In this document: positions 13,001 to 24,507 of the stretch, piece by piece
How positions within the stretch are numbered: the first letter of the stretch is position 1
Layout of the letters: each line of letters begins with the position of its first letter
Source of the DNA: Coniella vitis
Taxonomy: Eukaryota > Ascomycota > Sordariomycetes > Diaporthales > Schizoparmaceae
Direction: 5' to 3'
Assembly (NCBI GenBank): GCA_011317545.1
Contig: WUJK01000005.1
Location: forward strand, 1,364,001 to 1,428,000
DNA length: 64,000 nucleotides
Made by a program: the position numbers and the translations under genes
Notes under the pieces: generated by a model
Seen by the model: only the letters and a program-made list of their open reading frames with translations
Database searches by the model: none
Told to the model about the DNA's origin: nothing

Positions 13001-16000
13001 CGGGCCGTTGGCGACCGCCCGCACCGCCCTCAACTCCATACAATCCAGACTATGTACAAGACTGGAGAGATTGCTCGCCAAGCGGACGCACCGGGGGGTG
13101 CTATTGTGTCTCTGCCTGCTTGCGCGCCCGCACAGGGTCCGTCCCAGGCTGTGTCTTCCAAACGGCATCCATCTTCAAACTATGTGCGTGGAAAGGCAGT
13201 GATGAATGCAAGCGGTCTGAGCTTTGCTTTTTCTCTCCCTCTTTCTCTTTTGGGGGGCGGGGAAGGGGGCGGTTGCCCTCTAGCACCCTTTGGCACGGCG
13301 GCACGGCGCCCACATTGTATACCGAGGAGACTTGCACGCGCGGTGAGAGCTTGGCTTGCCATGGCCAAGTGTCGATTCAAGATTGCGTTTGCTTCTTCTG
13401 ACACGTCTTCTCACTGGCCCGCTTCGGCACTCGTGCGGCACCGGTTTTGCAGGCCCTTAGGGGCTCCAAGGATCCGTTGTTACTGTGCGCTGGCTCAACG
13501 TCACGAGACACGCGACGCAAGCGGCGTCAGGCCCCGGAATCGCAGCTGACGAGAGGCTTACTATCTTGGGTATGCGAATCGTTGGCGTTTGTGATTGACA
13601 TGCACACACATGCACCCACGCAAGACCAAAGTAAAAGCAAAAAATCCAGGCCCTTTTTCGCTTCCACTTGCCCCACGCCAGGGGTCCTGGTGATGGACCA
13701 TACTATGTACTTTAGGGAAAGAGCCTTTGTTTTGGGCTTTATTTTTAATTATGCGTGGGCGGTGACATCGGAAAGTGGTGACACTGTCACTTGGCGTGAC
13801 AGAAAGCATGCGCTTCCTCCCAGGCGCCCCTTGCAAGGACTCGAAACGAGCCGTTTTGGCGGCTCGACAGGAACAGCCAGCGCTGTCAGATACATCAAGT
13901 CGCAAACAAACCCTTTCTGGACATGGCGTTTCAGGACGTCCACCCAGGATCCCAACTGCTTGTTATATCATGGCTTACCCTGGAATAGTTCAGGCATGTA
14001 TTGCGTATCAAAGAGCGCCACGAGGGGGGATTCGACCCTAACAAAAAGCTGAAGTATGGGTTCCTTGATCCTGTTGCGATTTATGCTTTCGCTTTCGCGA
14101 CAACATAACCCTAAAGGTATAGGCTGCCGGGTATTTCGATGACATCCAATCCACTAGGCCAGCTTATCTGCCCACTTATTACAGTTTGCTGGCATATAGC
14201 CTAGCAAAAATGTGGTTGTGCCTTACAGCAGCGTGCGCGGAGATCGCAATACGCTTTTGGAAATTTTCTCACGCCTGCTTCCTTACGAGTTCATAACCCG
14301 AAAGGGATGATGGTGCAGAGAGCGTCCCCTTTTAGTCCGGAAACCTCTAAGCGAGGTTTTTTGTCTTGTTTCTCCCCCCTCCTTTCTTTCTCTCTCTCTC
14401 TTTTGCAACCACACCCGATTGCAGAGGCTTTGCTCACCGGTGTGGGCCTGTAAGCGGGCAAAGCCACTGCAAACTCCTCAGTGCGTCGTCTTCACACCAT
14501 CAGACTAACAGTCTAGGCTACACAGTACTGTGTAGAGTTGGGCAACAGTCATCGTATGTCTGTTGGTAGTGTGTGATCCAATCTTGAGAACGTTTGATGG
14601 ACTTTGGAACACTAAAGACGATGGACCCTCCAGTACTAACTATGTAGACAGTGGGGCTAAAAGAGGTCGCTAGCAAGTTCAACGGCCTCCAACCTTTGCC
14701 CAAACATCGATGGACCCTGCTTCATCATGCTTCTCTTTTGCCGTCGGCACGTTTTCTCCCTCCTCCAAAAGAAAAGGGCTGTCCTCTCGTTGCGGCTTGA
14801 ACCCAGTCTCTGTTGCTCGGGCGGGGCGCTCCTCTTGGTACACGTGAACGCCCTGAGCAGCTGGGGGGGTGGGGGAAGTCCACTCACTACACATACATCA
14901 TGGTGGTATTCATGTACTGCTTTTTTGTATTTGTGTAGTCGCAAGCCCCGTGCAAGCTAGTAGAACACACAAGAGGTACAAGCGCAAAGAGTACTTTGAC
15001 CGCCAAGCTCCGTGCATGACTGATCTGATCTCACTCATCTCATCTTACTCAAAATCTCGATAGGATCTCAGATGTGGGCTTCTTTCTTTCTTGGGGGGGG
15101 GGGGGGCCAAAGAATCAAAGGAGCGAGGAAGAAGAAGAAGAAGAAGAAGAATACGAGCCGTAGCGGTCAAAGCACAACTCACACGCAGACACACAACCCC
15201 CTCCCCAAATCCATGTTTAAACGACTCATCAACCGCTTCTACCGCTTTCCCCCGCCCCCTCCCTCCTCCATCAGTACTTTGTACAGCGTTCTCGAGAAAC
15301 TTGCTGCGAGGTCCTTACTACCTCTGCGCATAGACAGGGAAAAAGTAGGTCGCAAAGTCCTTCAGTCAAACGATAGAAGACCAATGTGTTCGGGCGAGAA
15401 TTAAAATAAATAAATAAAAATTAAAAAGGGGGAGGGGGGAGGGGCAAGATATCATACGTCGATACTTGAGAATCTATTGACAATTTGTCTGCATATCATT
15501 CCACAACTATCAGGTATCGAGAGAGTGACATCCCCCACAGGGCCTACTGAGCTTAAAGGGATTTCCTGATGTATTTTTTTTGCTAGTATTGATAGGTTAA
15601 AGTTCTATGTAAGGTAAAAGCTAGCAACCGCTGATTCCCGCATAGAGTTCCACCCCACACATTTCGGCGTACCATGAGCATTCTATATAGAAAAGAAAAG
15701 AAAAAAAAAAATAGAGATTATAGTACTAGATCTACTAAGTAGTATTTTCTTTTTTCTTTCTTTTTTTTTTTTTTTGCCGTTGCTTTTCATCAAGTCTTTG
15801 CTGGGTATTGCTTTGCTTTGCTTCTCTATATACTAGTAGAGAATAGGAGCAAAGGTGCTGGTTTTGGTAGAGGATATAGACCATGTATTGATTGATATAT
15901 CCAAACCAGACGGGTCTTGGGTAGAAAAGAAGCACTTCGGTTTGCATCCATAGTACACCGTAGTACTCTCAAGCGGTGCATGTGTGTGTGTGTGTGTTTT

Positions 16001-16764
16001 GATCAAGGGAGGGAGGGAGTGAGTGCTAGGGGAGACAAATCTACACAGAGCACCAGAAACGTAGCTCAGGTTTTCCCGGATACCTTGATTGCTTTATTTC
16101 GATCCGTAATACATGGACCGTATTTTTCTTTGGTATCATAGTATATATAGTACCCAACACATACTTAACACATACATGGGTTACTTGGAGGGTGAGGAAA
16201 AGGAAATCCGTCAAAAGAACAAGAAAAAGAAAGAAGAAAAAACCAAGATGAGAAAAAAAAAAAAGAGAAAAGAAAAGAAAAGATTAGAAAGAGAAGAAAA
16301 AAGAAAGTGTACCCCATACCGATCGACCTGTCACCGAGAAGGAACTGTTGACTTCTTTCATGTACATGAGCTGAGGAAAACAGCTCTTTTTTGGGAAAGG
16401 GGTTGAGGGGTTGGTCTTGTTGCTTTTTTTTCTTCTTCTTCTTTTTCCGCTGACGCGCGCACGGTATACTTGGTGTACACAGTATCAGGAACTCGAAGAG
16501 TACGTAGTGTCTATGTTTGACGGGTGCTGGATGGATGGATGGATGGATGTATATAGTATGTTTTGCGGGATTTTTTTTTAAAAAAAGGGCTGATTTTGAT
16601 TATGGCGCCCACACTTTGCATATATCATGGTACACTCACACTCACACACTCACACACACACACGCCAAAGCCGGTAAGTTGAAGGATTTTGCAGGAAATC
16701 CGAACGCCCCCCCTCGCTCCGAAGAGCATATCCAATCCTTGTCTGTTCGTAGGGCTATGGAGTT

Positions 16765-16795
<31 letters not shown>

Positions 16796-19700
16796 AAATA
16801 TATATGTATAGTCACATTGTTCCCCAGGGTTGTACTCCAAGTTGGGTATCTCTCAGCTATCCACATGGGCGGATCAATTTCCAGAAATGGAGGGCTGAGT
16901 CTATCTTTCAAGGAGAAGGGCTTCTACACAGGCTGAAGAAAGAAGAAGAAGAAGAAGAAGGTGACCGCCCCGCCCGGGGAAAGGGGAAAGAGGACGAGAG
17001 AGGCGCGGAAACTCTTAGAAGTGACTGAATGAAGAATACATAGTATGGACGAGTTGATGTTGATATAAGCAAAAGGGCGCGCTTATTTCACATGTACCAC
17101 TAGTTTGTCAACTGCGGATATTTGTATTACATGGTATACTCATGTATTGTACGTTTGCTAAAAGCTTAGGGAGCATATAGTCCGAGTGTGTATGTGTTTG
17201 TATTCTCGTCTGACTATCAATCTTTATGGGAGATTGAAACACCCACACTCCTCCCCCTCCCCCCCAAAATGATTCCTCATCATTACATCCTGGTGATCCC
17301 CAACGCGAGGCATAAACACTACGTGAGGGGAACAATGATTAGTCTAGACACGGCGTGTTAAGGGAGGGTCTGGAGGTGCTGGCTTACTATCTAGAAGGAC
17401 ACACCGCATTATTACACTTGAGTACTCTACGACAGGGTTGGGGCATCCACATATACGTATATAACACTACAACATTGGTCCTGATATATGCTTTGCAATG
17501 CAGAACTCGGTTTCTTTGTGGTTGATTGACGGGATGGGTGCCATGATTCTATATTGGTAGAGTGACATGCACCCATCCGCCTATCTCTGCCGGAAGGAAC
17601 TGTACATGGAAATCTCCAGCGAGTTGGTTGGGTGTGCATCCGGTATGGATGTCAACAGTCAGTCAGATTGATGGGTATGTGTCAATGTATAGATGTTCGT
17701 TGGCAGCTCACACAGTGAGTGTCTGCAGAGAGAGAAGGAGGGGGGAAAAGCACAGTCTGGTGCCGGTCGCGTGTCCAGGAAACCCCCAATACCTCGTTGG
17801 TTCTGTCGAGAGTATTTCCGAAGGGCTGATGTTGTCTTCCAATACTCATGGGGGGGCTCATTACCCGAGAAGGTTTTGAGTAATATTCTCTGCTAACAAA
17901 TGCCTTGTTGATTTGACACGTCGTGTAGTATCGTGCATGTCTTTGATGAACATGCAAAAGATTCCAAGAAAAGCAGTTCTAGCGACCTGTGGCTATAGTT
18001 CAGCGATATCAGGACGCACTGGCAACATGCGAATGCGGGATACAAGTGATAGCCGGCAAAACGAGGGAAGTGAGGACAACAAGAAGAGAGCACACCCACA
18101 CCCTCGTGTAATATTGGCTTCACTCACCATGGGTCAGACTTGTGTCTGTAACGAGTAGCACACCGATCATCCATCTTGCATATCTATGGTGCGATCTCTT
18201 TTTTTTTTCTTTTGGCCACCCCGTAGGAAAGCAGCCAGAACAAGAGACAGTGAGAAGAGGGAGTGATACCTCGGTGAGCAGGGGGAAAAGAAGGGTATGT
18301 GCGTACACTTGGCATGCCAGATGATGTTATGTACCTCTCTTTCCCGGTGCCGCTGTTGACTGTCAACTGTTGCCGACGTTTTTGTTTCGAGACCCTTTTC
18401 TTTGTGGTAGATCGGTCCTACCTTGACGAGCTGGTTGCCCAAGATGGTTAGTAGGGGTGGAAAAGAAGAGGAGGACGGAGAAAGAAGGAAACGAGAGAGA
18501 GAGAGACCAGCCTCAGACTGCAGTAACTGATCCTCTCGATCATAGTACTCGCCCTGGAGCTTTCCAGCTTATTGTGCTTCCTTCTTGGCCGTCAGTCTTA
18601 GCAAGGATGAGGGAGATATAACCATCCCTCCACACACGTACATGTGTCAAAGTATATTGCCAGAATGCCTAGGAAGCCTAGCCTGTGTTTCCGCATTCCA
18701 TGTTGAGAGACACCTTGTCCTCTAGACTAGGCCGCAAAGGATCAGGATAGGGTGCGAGAAGACGAGGGAAAGAAAGCGGGTGGGTGTCACCGGCGTGGTA
18801 CTAACGCTCACCGAACGCCCAGCCACCTCTGGAAAGCGTACCCGAACATGAGTGGGTTGATGTATGTATGTATGTATGTGTGCGGTGCATGCAGCAAGGG
18901 CTACACATGGCCAAACGAAAAGCTGGTGCCGGGCTGTCAGCTTGGGAAAAGCGGAGGAGGAACGTCGAGAGAAAATCTGGGCTGATTTGGGGGGGGGGGG
19001 AAGAGGAGGAAAAGTGCGGTGATGGTGATGGTGATATCAAATCAAATTCGTGTCTGAAATCATCTGTTGTGACGTGCTCGTTGATGCCTGTATCACCCCA
19101 CAAAAGGCAAAAGTGGACAATTAGAATGGGACAGGACAGGAATATTCCGAGTGGCTGCTGGTACCTTGATCATTGGCTTCGCTTGCCTGGAGCCAATCTT
19201 GTAGCTTTGCGAATACGATTCGAACCAAGGAGGCAGAGCAGAGCACGAAGTAGAGAGCCGGTCTGGAGACCAGACATCGACGAGATGTTGCGATGAAACT
19301 CTGAGAAAGGAAAGGTGCTCTTCTGTATCTCAAACAGCAGCGAAATCGTTTGACTGTAATGTTCCTGTTCATTGTTGGCTCGTCTTCTTTGAGTCTTCAA
19401 CACCGCATTGCGCAGGTATTGTGCGATGAGATACACCTTTAGTACGATAGATATCAAGCCAAGTCGTCGAGTAGCTTGCTGATACGTGGCATTTCAAGAG
19501 CATCAAATCACTGTTACTTGTCCTGTATTGCCTTGGTTTCATTGATACTGTGCCTTGCTGTACTACCGTTCCACAATGCTGAGTTTTGGGCGCCAGAAAG
19601 TCTTGGTGGTACGCCGAGAAGAGCCTGTACCTCATCGCCGGATTCCCTTTCCCGAATCCCAGTATCTCCCTTCACTTCCTCGGTTTAAAGGAAACATTGC

Positions 19701-21377
19701 AACAGCATCACGACTGCGTGCACCTGCATGGCTCGGGCTCTCCCAGATTCCCAATCTCGTACCTCGCTCCATTCGCAATGCCCGTCGTGGGCGCGCAGTT
19801 GCGGCCTGTCCTACCCTTCTGTGCTCCCTCCTGGAAAGACGTTGCTTGACGGAATCTTCAGCAAGCGAACCATGCAAATGACCTGTCAAGTTTGCTTCTC
19901 GGTTTTCTTGTTTGCTCTACCCCCTTTGCTCCGGTACCGGGATTCTGAGCCGATGCCACCAAGTGAATGAATGCTCAGACGTGGGCCCATCAGACCGAGA
20001 TGCGAATGCTTGAAGATGTAGGGCTTGAGTCCAGACGGAGGAGAAGCTGACAATTCTGCGAGGCTGGATCTCCACAGCCTTACACACAAACACACTTACC
20101 CAGAGAGAGAGAGGCGCTCAAGTGTAACACTCCTCTTCGACATGTACCGTCTCACACCGGATGCCTCAAGGTTTGGGGTCTTCTGGAATCTCGTCCTCGT
20201 TAGTCTGTGAAAGCAGCCATGAGACCAGTTGGTGCTTGGAAATGAGCCAACCATGTTTATAATATTGAAAATTGGGATTTCTTCTGTGCGCGCAGGAAGG
20301 ACTGACTATCCACCTGGCCAATGGCTTCTAGTGCGAAAGCCGGCATCAGAATACGTAGATTTGTCTGAGAGTACTAGAGCAACAACAACTGCACGGAACC
20401 AAATTGTAGTATCAGACTTTCTACCACAACAAAACGTAGCATGTAAAAATACACACCATTGTATAAAGAGGTAGTTGGCATGATACCTCTCTCAAACGCC
20501 ACAAATTACATGATACTTTGGCTCGAGCTCCGTCCGCATGAGTATAAGCAGCAATATAGTTGTTTGTGAGCAATCGCTTTAGATTATGAAGATGACTCGC
20601 AAGAACAGATCAGAATAACATCGTAGCATATATAAATCTTCAGAATAGAAAAGTGATGGATTGGGCCTTTCGACTTTGTCCTTTGACGGGAATCAACATC
20701 GTTGAGGCCGCTGTTTAACAGATGTTTTTAATGGTATTGGAGGATGTCTGTGCTATGCTTTGGATTACTCGAAGCACTTCATGATGAATCACTTGGAGCG
20801 ACTTGAATCTACGTGAACGAGGTAGTCGCGGTTGTGCTCCTATTCTTCAACCCTTCACAAGGGGGAAAAGACGCTCTATCTTCTCAAGACGACATCGGAG
20901 GAAATTTCAACCAATTCACTTTTCAAAGATGAGGACTCCCGTTGCGCAGCGTATTCAGCCTACAAGATGCTGCTCACATCATCGACTTGTCTCTGACACC
21001 AATTCTGCTGCCTTGGGTTATCGAATGGTCTGCCTGCCTGCCTGCCTGCATTTTTGCAAGTGACTGTGGATTGTGATGCTTCAGTTTCCTAGTTAGCTGG
21101 CAGCTGGGAAGCCCAGACTCTACAAGCAGACAAACATTACGGTAAGAGAAGATGATGTCAAAAGGACGGCAAACAAGAGGGTCTGGCGCAGTATACATAT
21201 ACAATCCTTCTCTACCGCGCATACAACTACTGGAAATAAGCCTCCATCTCAAGTACTTTGTCCTTCCATCCAAGCTCGACACCCTCTTCTGAAGTCCCCC
21301 AGCAAGAACCCAAAGCCAAAGCCATATTCACCTCCCTCTCATACATCCACAGTCGACAAATCAGCAATCACAGCATT
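10001..21377. other. gene desert, second half: no credible coding region
   Basis: The longest open frames (roughly 12929-13549 and 13447-14052) have no recognisable domain and overlap open frames on the other strand. Low-complexity features include CA at 10247-10268, a C run near 10357-10370, a TTC/TTTTC pyrimidine tract at about 11030-11085, a G run near 15091, TA/TG at 16765-16795, TGGA at 16527-16549, TGTA at 18861-18879 and a G run near 18990. From about 19100 to 21300 the sequence is less repetitive, yet I still find no exon chain. The region lies between the 3' ends of two genes transcribed towards each other (nsdD and fRMsr), so it should hold no promoter for either. Confidence 0.7.
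14341..14361 (+). other. hairpin followed by T run
   Basis: AAACCTC and GAGGTTT form a 7-bp stem around a 5-nt loop (TAAGC) and run into six T residues. The shape is that of a factor-independent or Pol III-type terminator. No RNA gene is identifiable upstream, so its function is unknown. Confidence 0.4.
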
Positions 21378-22426
21378 TTACCAGTCGCACCCCCTTCCCA
21401 GCAGCGCAGCCAGCTTCTCCAACCACACCCGATCCGTCTCGTCAAACCCGTTCAGCTGCGCACAGTCCAAGTCGATGATAGCCACCACCTTCTTCTCCAC
21501 ATGGGGAATCCCCGCGCCCGCGCCTGCAGCCTCCGACCGGAGCACGTCAATGGTAATGGGCACGACAATCTCGCTCTTGCTGGCGCCGTCGCACGCAATG
21601 TGGCCGGGAAACGCATCGACGTCGGGCACGAGCTGTGTCTGTGCCGTGGCGGCCGCGGTGCCGCACACGCCGCGCCCGAAAGCGATGGTCTGGCAGGCGA
21701 CCATGCCTTGAAAGGGGCCAAGGATGAGGGAAGGGTGCGAAGGGTGCGAGGAAGGGTCAAGGACGTAGAAGCCTGTTTTGTTGTGTTGTGGTGAGGTGAG
21801 CAGCCTGTCCATGATCTACCAAGGGGGGTGGTGGTTTGATTTGATAATCCGAAGGGCAGCCAAAGGGTCGGGACTTACCAGCCCAGTTGACCTCCTTACT
21901 TGGCGATGGCAGGCTCTTGTAAGCGTGCCAGAGAAGAGATGCTGTGTTGGCCAAGTTGCTGTGCACACACAAGGACCGTCAGCCGTTGTCTTTCGACCCC
22001 AGCGCCAAAGCTGTATCCTGAATTCGTTTCCTCGCGCCCAAGAAGGACCAAGCATCCCGCACTCAGACAGGCGAGAAAGTCCACTTACGCAACCTAATAC
22101 TTTAAACGTTAGCATCTCAGTCCAACAGAGACCATGAATCCGACTCTCTATAGCACGTAAGTTGAGGACAGGCACAACACAAAGCACAGGGTGTTGGCCC
22201 ATCTCCCAGCTGTCCCACCCCCCTTTCCCTTTCCTGCCACCAAATAGCACACAACCACCCATTTCCCCCCAAACAAGTGCGATGAATAGCAGCCATGATG
22301 AAAGGGTTTGCATCAACTTACCCAGTTCCTCTGCTCGTACATCAACCCCTCGGCCTGCTCGACAACTTGCCGCAATGCATCCTCCTTGCTTACGCCCTCG
22401 GCGAACGTCGATGCATCAGCGTGGAC
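21378..22426 (-). CDS. free methionine-R-sulfoxide reductase (GAF-domain fRMsr), first exon not located
   Basis: The enzyme reduces free L-methionine-R-sulfoxide in the cytosol. Four exons join in frame on the minus strand: 22426-22322, 22093-22089 (5 nt), 21958-21879 and 21772-21378, giving 585 nt including the stop. The product has the family helix QRNWVANLANTASLLWHAYK, then NWAGFYVLD, then the cysteine triad in VACQTI, GVCGTAA and HIACD. Cysteine spacing is 10 and 24 residues, the same as C84/C94/C118 of the E. coli enzyme. The C-terminal part has the GAF segment SEIVVPITIDVLRSE and AIIDLDCAQ. The first exon shown begins GTCCACGCTGATGCA (VHADAS), so the start codon is probably in a tiny upstream exon that I could not place. 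Length (about 195 residues) suits the family. Confidence 0.88.
22089..22093 (-). other. 5-nt micro-exon of the fRMsr gene
   Basis: On the minus strand GTTGC lies between the acceptor TAG, preceded by the branch-point-like GCTAAC 14 bases upstream, and the donor GTAAGT. Including it joins TGG to GTT-GC-C-AAC and yields the expected W-V-A-N-L; omitting it breaks the frame. Confidence 0.8.
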
Positions 22427-24507
22427 CTACATGTTGTCATATGGTCAGTCAAACTGGTCATTCCTCACTCGGTTCTCTCCTCGCGCTCGCCGCTCTTCGA
22501 TGGCTTCCTATTCCCCCGCGTCTGTGTAGGTGAGAGCGTGCGTCACCCATCATCACCCGACGCTTGGTAATGCAGCGCCATGCAAAGCGACCGTCTTCAT
22601 CCGCCTCCTCTTTGATCTGATAGAAGACGCCCACCGGCATTTCTTTCATCAGCCACCCTCATTTCTGCGATCTTGATTGCAGGAACGCCTCCAGGTCCGT
22701 AACATGCACCCTGACAACACCCCAGCCAGCTGAACCAGACAAGCCAATCAAACCAACCCCGCCATCGAGCCGCCTCAGCTCATTTGCCTGTATAGATACA
22801 ATGTCTGTATGCATGTAGGTATGTATGTATGTGACAGTCAAGAATCGCAAGCTCGCAAACAACCCCCCAAACCGGCATTCCCACCGTCGACGCACGGTGT
22901 CGGCTTGGTGGTGGGAACTGATAGTCACAGGCGGTCGTCATGGTCATGGTGGTGAGCAGACAAGCACGCACGCACCCATGCAGCCTTTCGGAAACCGGTC
23001 AAGGCTTGAGAGAACGCGCCGAGAGTCTGCCGATCTCTTTCCTTCCTTCTTTCTTTGTCTCTCTCCCCCTCTCTTTCTGCGTGCCCTTGTCCTTCTCAGC
23101 TCGGAACATACAATGGTTCAACAGACCAATCCATGTCATATGAGCAATGGCTAGACCCTCCTCCATTCATCCCGTGCGGCTAGCTGGCTGGCTGGCTGGC
23201 TGGCTGGCTGACTGACTGACTGACTGACTGACTGACTGACTGACTGACTGACTGGCTGCTTGGATGTAGAGGAAGATGTAGCACTTCACAACGGGTGTGT
23301 AGCGCATAGCGTAGTGGTGTGGTATAGCCACACCATATGCTCTCCAGCAGCAACCATTCGCAATCCTTCTGGCAGTGTATCGTTTTCCCTTTCTTGCCCC
23401 CTTTTCACCTGACCCCCCGGAAAAGCATAAAAACAACAGCAAAAAGAAAACCCCGTTGTTGTTTTTTTTCTTCTTTTTTTTTTTAAAAAAAAAAAAGAGA
23501 AATAAAAATTAAAAAGGAAAGGTGTAAGCATACGTACCATTTTCCCTGTTCCAGCCACAGAATTTCGTAAAAAGCAGAATAAGTATTTTGTCAGTTTGAG
23601 ATGTAGTAGTTTCAAAGGCAGAGAGTGGAAAATGAGTTACGCGTAGGTCAAATTCAAGACAAGTTGTGGTTGGGCGGGACTGACAAATCACGTCGGTGTG
23701 TGGCCTGCAGTGTCCGAAAAATTATGGAACACTTTCCGTCCGGGCCGCACGGCCAACGCAGCAAGATGAGTCAGCATTGATGAATCTGGCGTGAATCAAA
23801 TCAATGCAGCAGCTACACTGCCTCGAACACAAATTCATCAACCGCGTAAAGAACATATACTTTGACAAGTGCTGTGCCACTGTGTTGCAAATACGCCGTC
23901 ATATTTTACCATATCCCAGACAATAGAAACAAGGAAGCGACCGCAAATTCCTTGGAAGCAAAGTATCCCTGATGAAGGAGATAAAAAATAAAAAACAAGA
24001 CCTGTATTCGAACAAACAAAATGCCTTCGCATTCGCTATCAAACTATTTATTCCCTCACCTAGCTAGATCCCACCACGCCATTGTTGTGCAAACTGAACG
24101 CGAGCGGGTATATTCTCCTCGCCGCATGTGCTCGGAGATAGAAAAAAGTGTCGTAAACAAGAAGATAGAATAGAAAGAAAGAAGAGTAAGAAAAAAAGTC
24201 AAAGCCCCATCAATGCGAAATTGGTATCAAAAGGTTCAAAAGAAAACATATCTGCAAAAGCCCACCTACACAATACGAATGAAGGAGGGCGACTATGAGT
24301 TGAGAATGGAGAAACGTTGGCAGTTCTAATGCGTTATGCTGTCCAAGCACAACCCGGCCCAGTCAGTGCGAATGGCCCTTTCATTAGTCCTTGACGTACT
24401 TTTTTCCCAGTATCGCCTTACGCCCAAGGCTCTCAACAGTGGCGGATTATCGTGATGGCATCGAGCTCGCCTACCAAAGTGGCAAGGATTGACTTGTCAA
24501 TAGGCTC
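22427..24507. other. intergenic region with tetranucleotide repeats; includes the undetected 5' exon of fRMsr
   Basis: The part near 22427-22970 probably contains the first exon and promoter of the minus-strand fRMsr gene, but no ATG exon with a phase-0 donor could be fixed. A GGCT tract at 23182-23209 runs into a GACT tract at 23210-23252, and A/T homopolymers lie near 23461-23495. The rest, up to 24507, is 3' flank of the next minus-strand gene. No other gene is seen. Confidence 0.65.
23182..23252 (+). repeat. compound microsatellite (GGCT)n(GACT)n
   Basis: About seven GGCT units change directly into about eleven GACT units. The two blocks differ by one base per unit, consistent with a point change followed by expansion. 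Confidence 0.95.

Noticed and set aside
12929..14052. Two overlapping 200-codon open frames in the desert
   Set aside because: They occupy different frames of a GC-rich patch, with competing open frames on the other strand and no recognisable content.
19205..19235. tRNA T-arm-like GGTTCGAATC on the minus strand
   Set aside because: The stem does not pair beyond the first base pair (G-G and T-T opposite each other), and no D or anticodon arm is present at the right distance.
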